Source of the DNA: an uncultured Treponema sp.
GTDB taxonomy: Bacteria > Spirochaetota > Spirochaetia > Treponematales > Treponemataceae
Length of the DNA stretch: 5,602 nucleotides
Reading direction: 5' to 3'
Assembly: GCA_946538795.1 (NCBI GenBank)
Contig: CAMNGY010000130.1
Coordinates: forward strand, 1-5,602
Shown piece after piece: positions 4,964-5,602 of this stretch; within the stretch, counting starts at the first letter, position 1; the number at the start of each line of letters is the position of its first letter. A model generated the notes under the pieces. That model did no database searches and was not told the DNA's origin. It saw only the letters and a list, made by a program, of their open reading frames with translations. Position numbers and translations under genes: made by a program.

Positions 4964-5602
4964 ATGGCCTATACTAGACGCCGCAATTCAGACGTTTCAG
5001 AAGAAAGTCAAGTAGAAAAAGAAGAGAACAGGCAAGACACAGCAGAACAGACAAGCGAAGCCGTTCCCGAACCAAAGACCAGAAAGCGCAGGGTTCTCAA
5101 GAAAGCAGCGCCTGAAGCACCGGCCCCAGAAACAGCGGGCTCAGAAGCCCCTGCCGAATCGTCTGAAAACAGCCAGCCATCCCTGTTCGGCAATCCAGAG
5201 CCTCAGATTCCCAGTTCTACAGATTATCAGCCGTCCAGTCCCGCTCCTTCAGATTCAGATTCCAGCATCCCGCAGGAAGCAGACACGGCAGACCAGTCGT
5301 TCGAGCAGGTCCGGGACGTCGATACAAACCAGAAAGAAAGCCGGCCCTATCAAGGACATTATCAAAGAAGAAACTGGGATAATGGCGGACGCAGGTTCGG
5401 GCAGCAATCTGCCGGCCCCAATTACCGGGGAAACCGTTACAACGGGAACGGAAACGGCTACACAGGCCGCCGCTTCAACAACAATTACAATACCGAACGC
5501 AACCTCATGCGGCTTGAGGCGGCACTGGAAGCCCAGAAGATAGAGAACCCGGAGGAATACGAATCCAAACCCCGGCTTGAGATAAACAACCTGACAAAGA
5601 TG
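4964..5602 (+). CDS. rho: Transcription termination factor Rho, N-terminal part, with long disordered extension
   Basis: Open from ATG 4964 to the window edge (213 codons, exact codon end). A good GGAGGG Shine-Dalgarno sequence lies 5 bases upstream. Rho is the hexameric RNA-dependent ATPase that ends transcription. The visible part has: a charged region rich in E/Q/S (1-37); a basic patch KTRKRRVLKK (38-47); a Pro/Ala/Ser/Glu low-complexity region (48-125); an Arg/Gly/Asn/Tyr-rich region (127-180) with repeated RG, NG and YNGN-like units; a short predicted helix ERNLMRLEAALEAQK (178-192); and finally RLEINNLTKM (204-213). The last stretch looks like the first helix of the Rho N-terminal domain (compare MNLTELKNTPV in E. 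coli). RNA-binding and ATPase domains would lie outside the window. Long extensions of this kind are known from other bacterial Rho proteins. Identification rests on this short match, composition and remembered neighbourhood in treponemes, so it is probable, not certain. Confidence 0.75.
   Translation, partial: MAYTRRRNSDVSEESQVEKEENRQDTAEQTSEAVPEPKTRKRRVLKKAAPEAPAPETAGSEAPAESSENSQPSLFGNPEPQIPSSTDYQPSSPAPSDSDSSIPQEADTADQSFEQVRDVDTNQKESRPYQGHYQRRNWDNGGRRFGQQSAGPNYRGNRYNGNGNGYTGRRFNNNYNTERNLMRLEAALEAQKIENPEEYESKPRLEINNLTKM

Noticed and set aside
5008..5193. Minus-strand 61-residue frame rich in Ser/Ala/Gly
   Set aside because: Antisense shadow of the low-complexity rho extension.

Overview
The window looks like a piece of a spirochaete chromosome, most likely Treponema or a close relative. 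The reasons are gene content and order: bS20, HU and apolipoprotein N-acyltransferase lie in a row on one strand close to a Rho gene, an order I recall from Treponema pallidum (TP0250-TP0254; from memory, not checked). Lipoprotein-rich spirochaetes also need Lnt. The genus is an inference. No mobile element, CRISPR array, tRNA or rRNA is visible.

Left part (1-2533, minus strand, read right to left): a 57-residue zinc-ribbon protein of unknown function, then rpsT (ribosomal protein bS20), hup (HU-type nucleoid protein) and lnt (apolipoprotein N-acyltransferase, running off the left edge). A convincing hairpin/U-tract terminator separates rpsT from hup, and a weaker one lies between the zinc-ribbon gene and rpsT. 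hup and lnt are 5 bases apart and probably cotranscribed. lnt and rpsT both appear to start with TTG.

Middle (2534-4745): a 122-base divergent intergenic region has a TTGACA-type promoter facing left, a TATAAT promoter facing right, and a perfect 9-bp inverted repeat lying inside the left-facing promoter. To the right is a two-gene, translationally coupled operon (ATGA overlap) of an AEC-family membrane transporter and a GT61-like glycosyltransferase. The transporter appears to be read from a leaderless mRNA.

Right part (4742-5602): the rho promoter begins inside the stop codon of the glycosyltransferase gene. It is followed by a leader of about 190 bases and the first 213 codons of rho. These codons encode a long disordered, Arg/Gly/Asn-rich extension that ends just as the Rho N-terminal domain begins. 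The leader holds the most interesting signal in the window: two mutually exclusive base-paired forms, one of which buries the rho Shine-Dalgarno sequence in a 10-bp helix. This suggests translational control of Rho, possibly autoregulatory.

Most genes are housekeeping (translation, nucleoid, lipoprotein maturation, termination). The transporter/glycosyltransferase pair looks like an accessory insertion between them. No gap between genes exceeds 300 bases.
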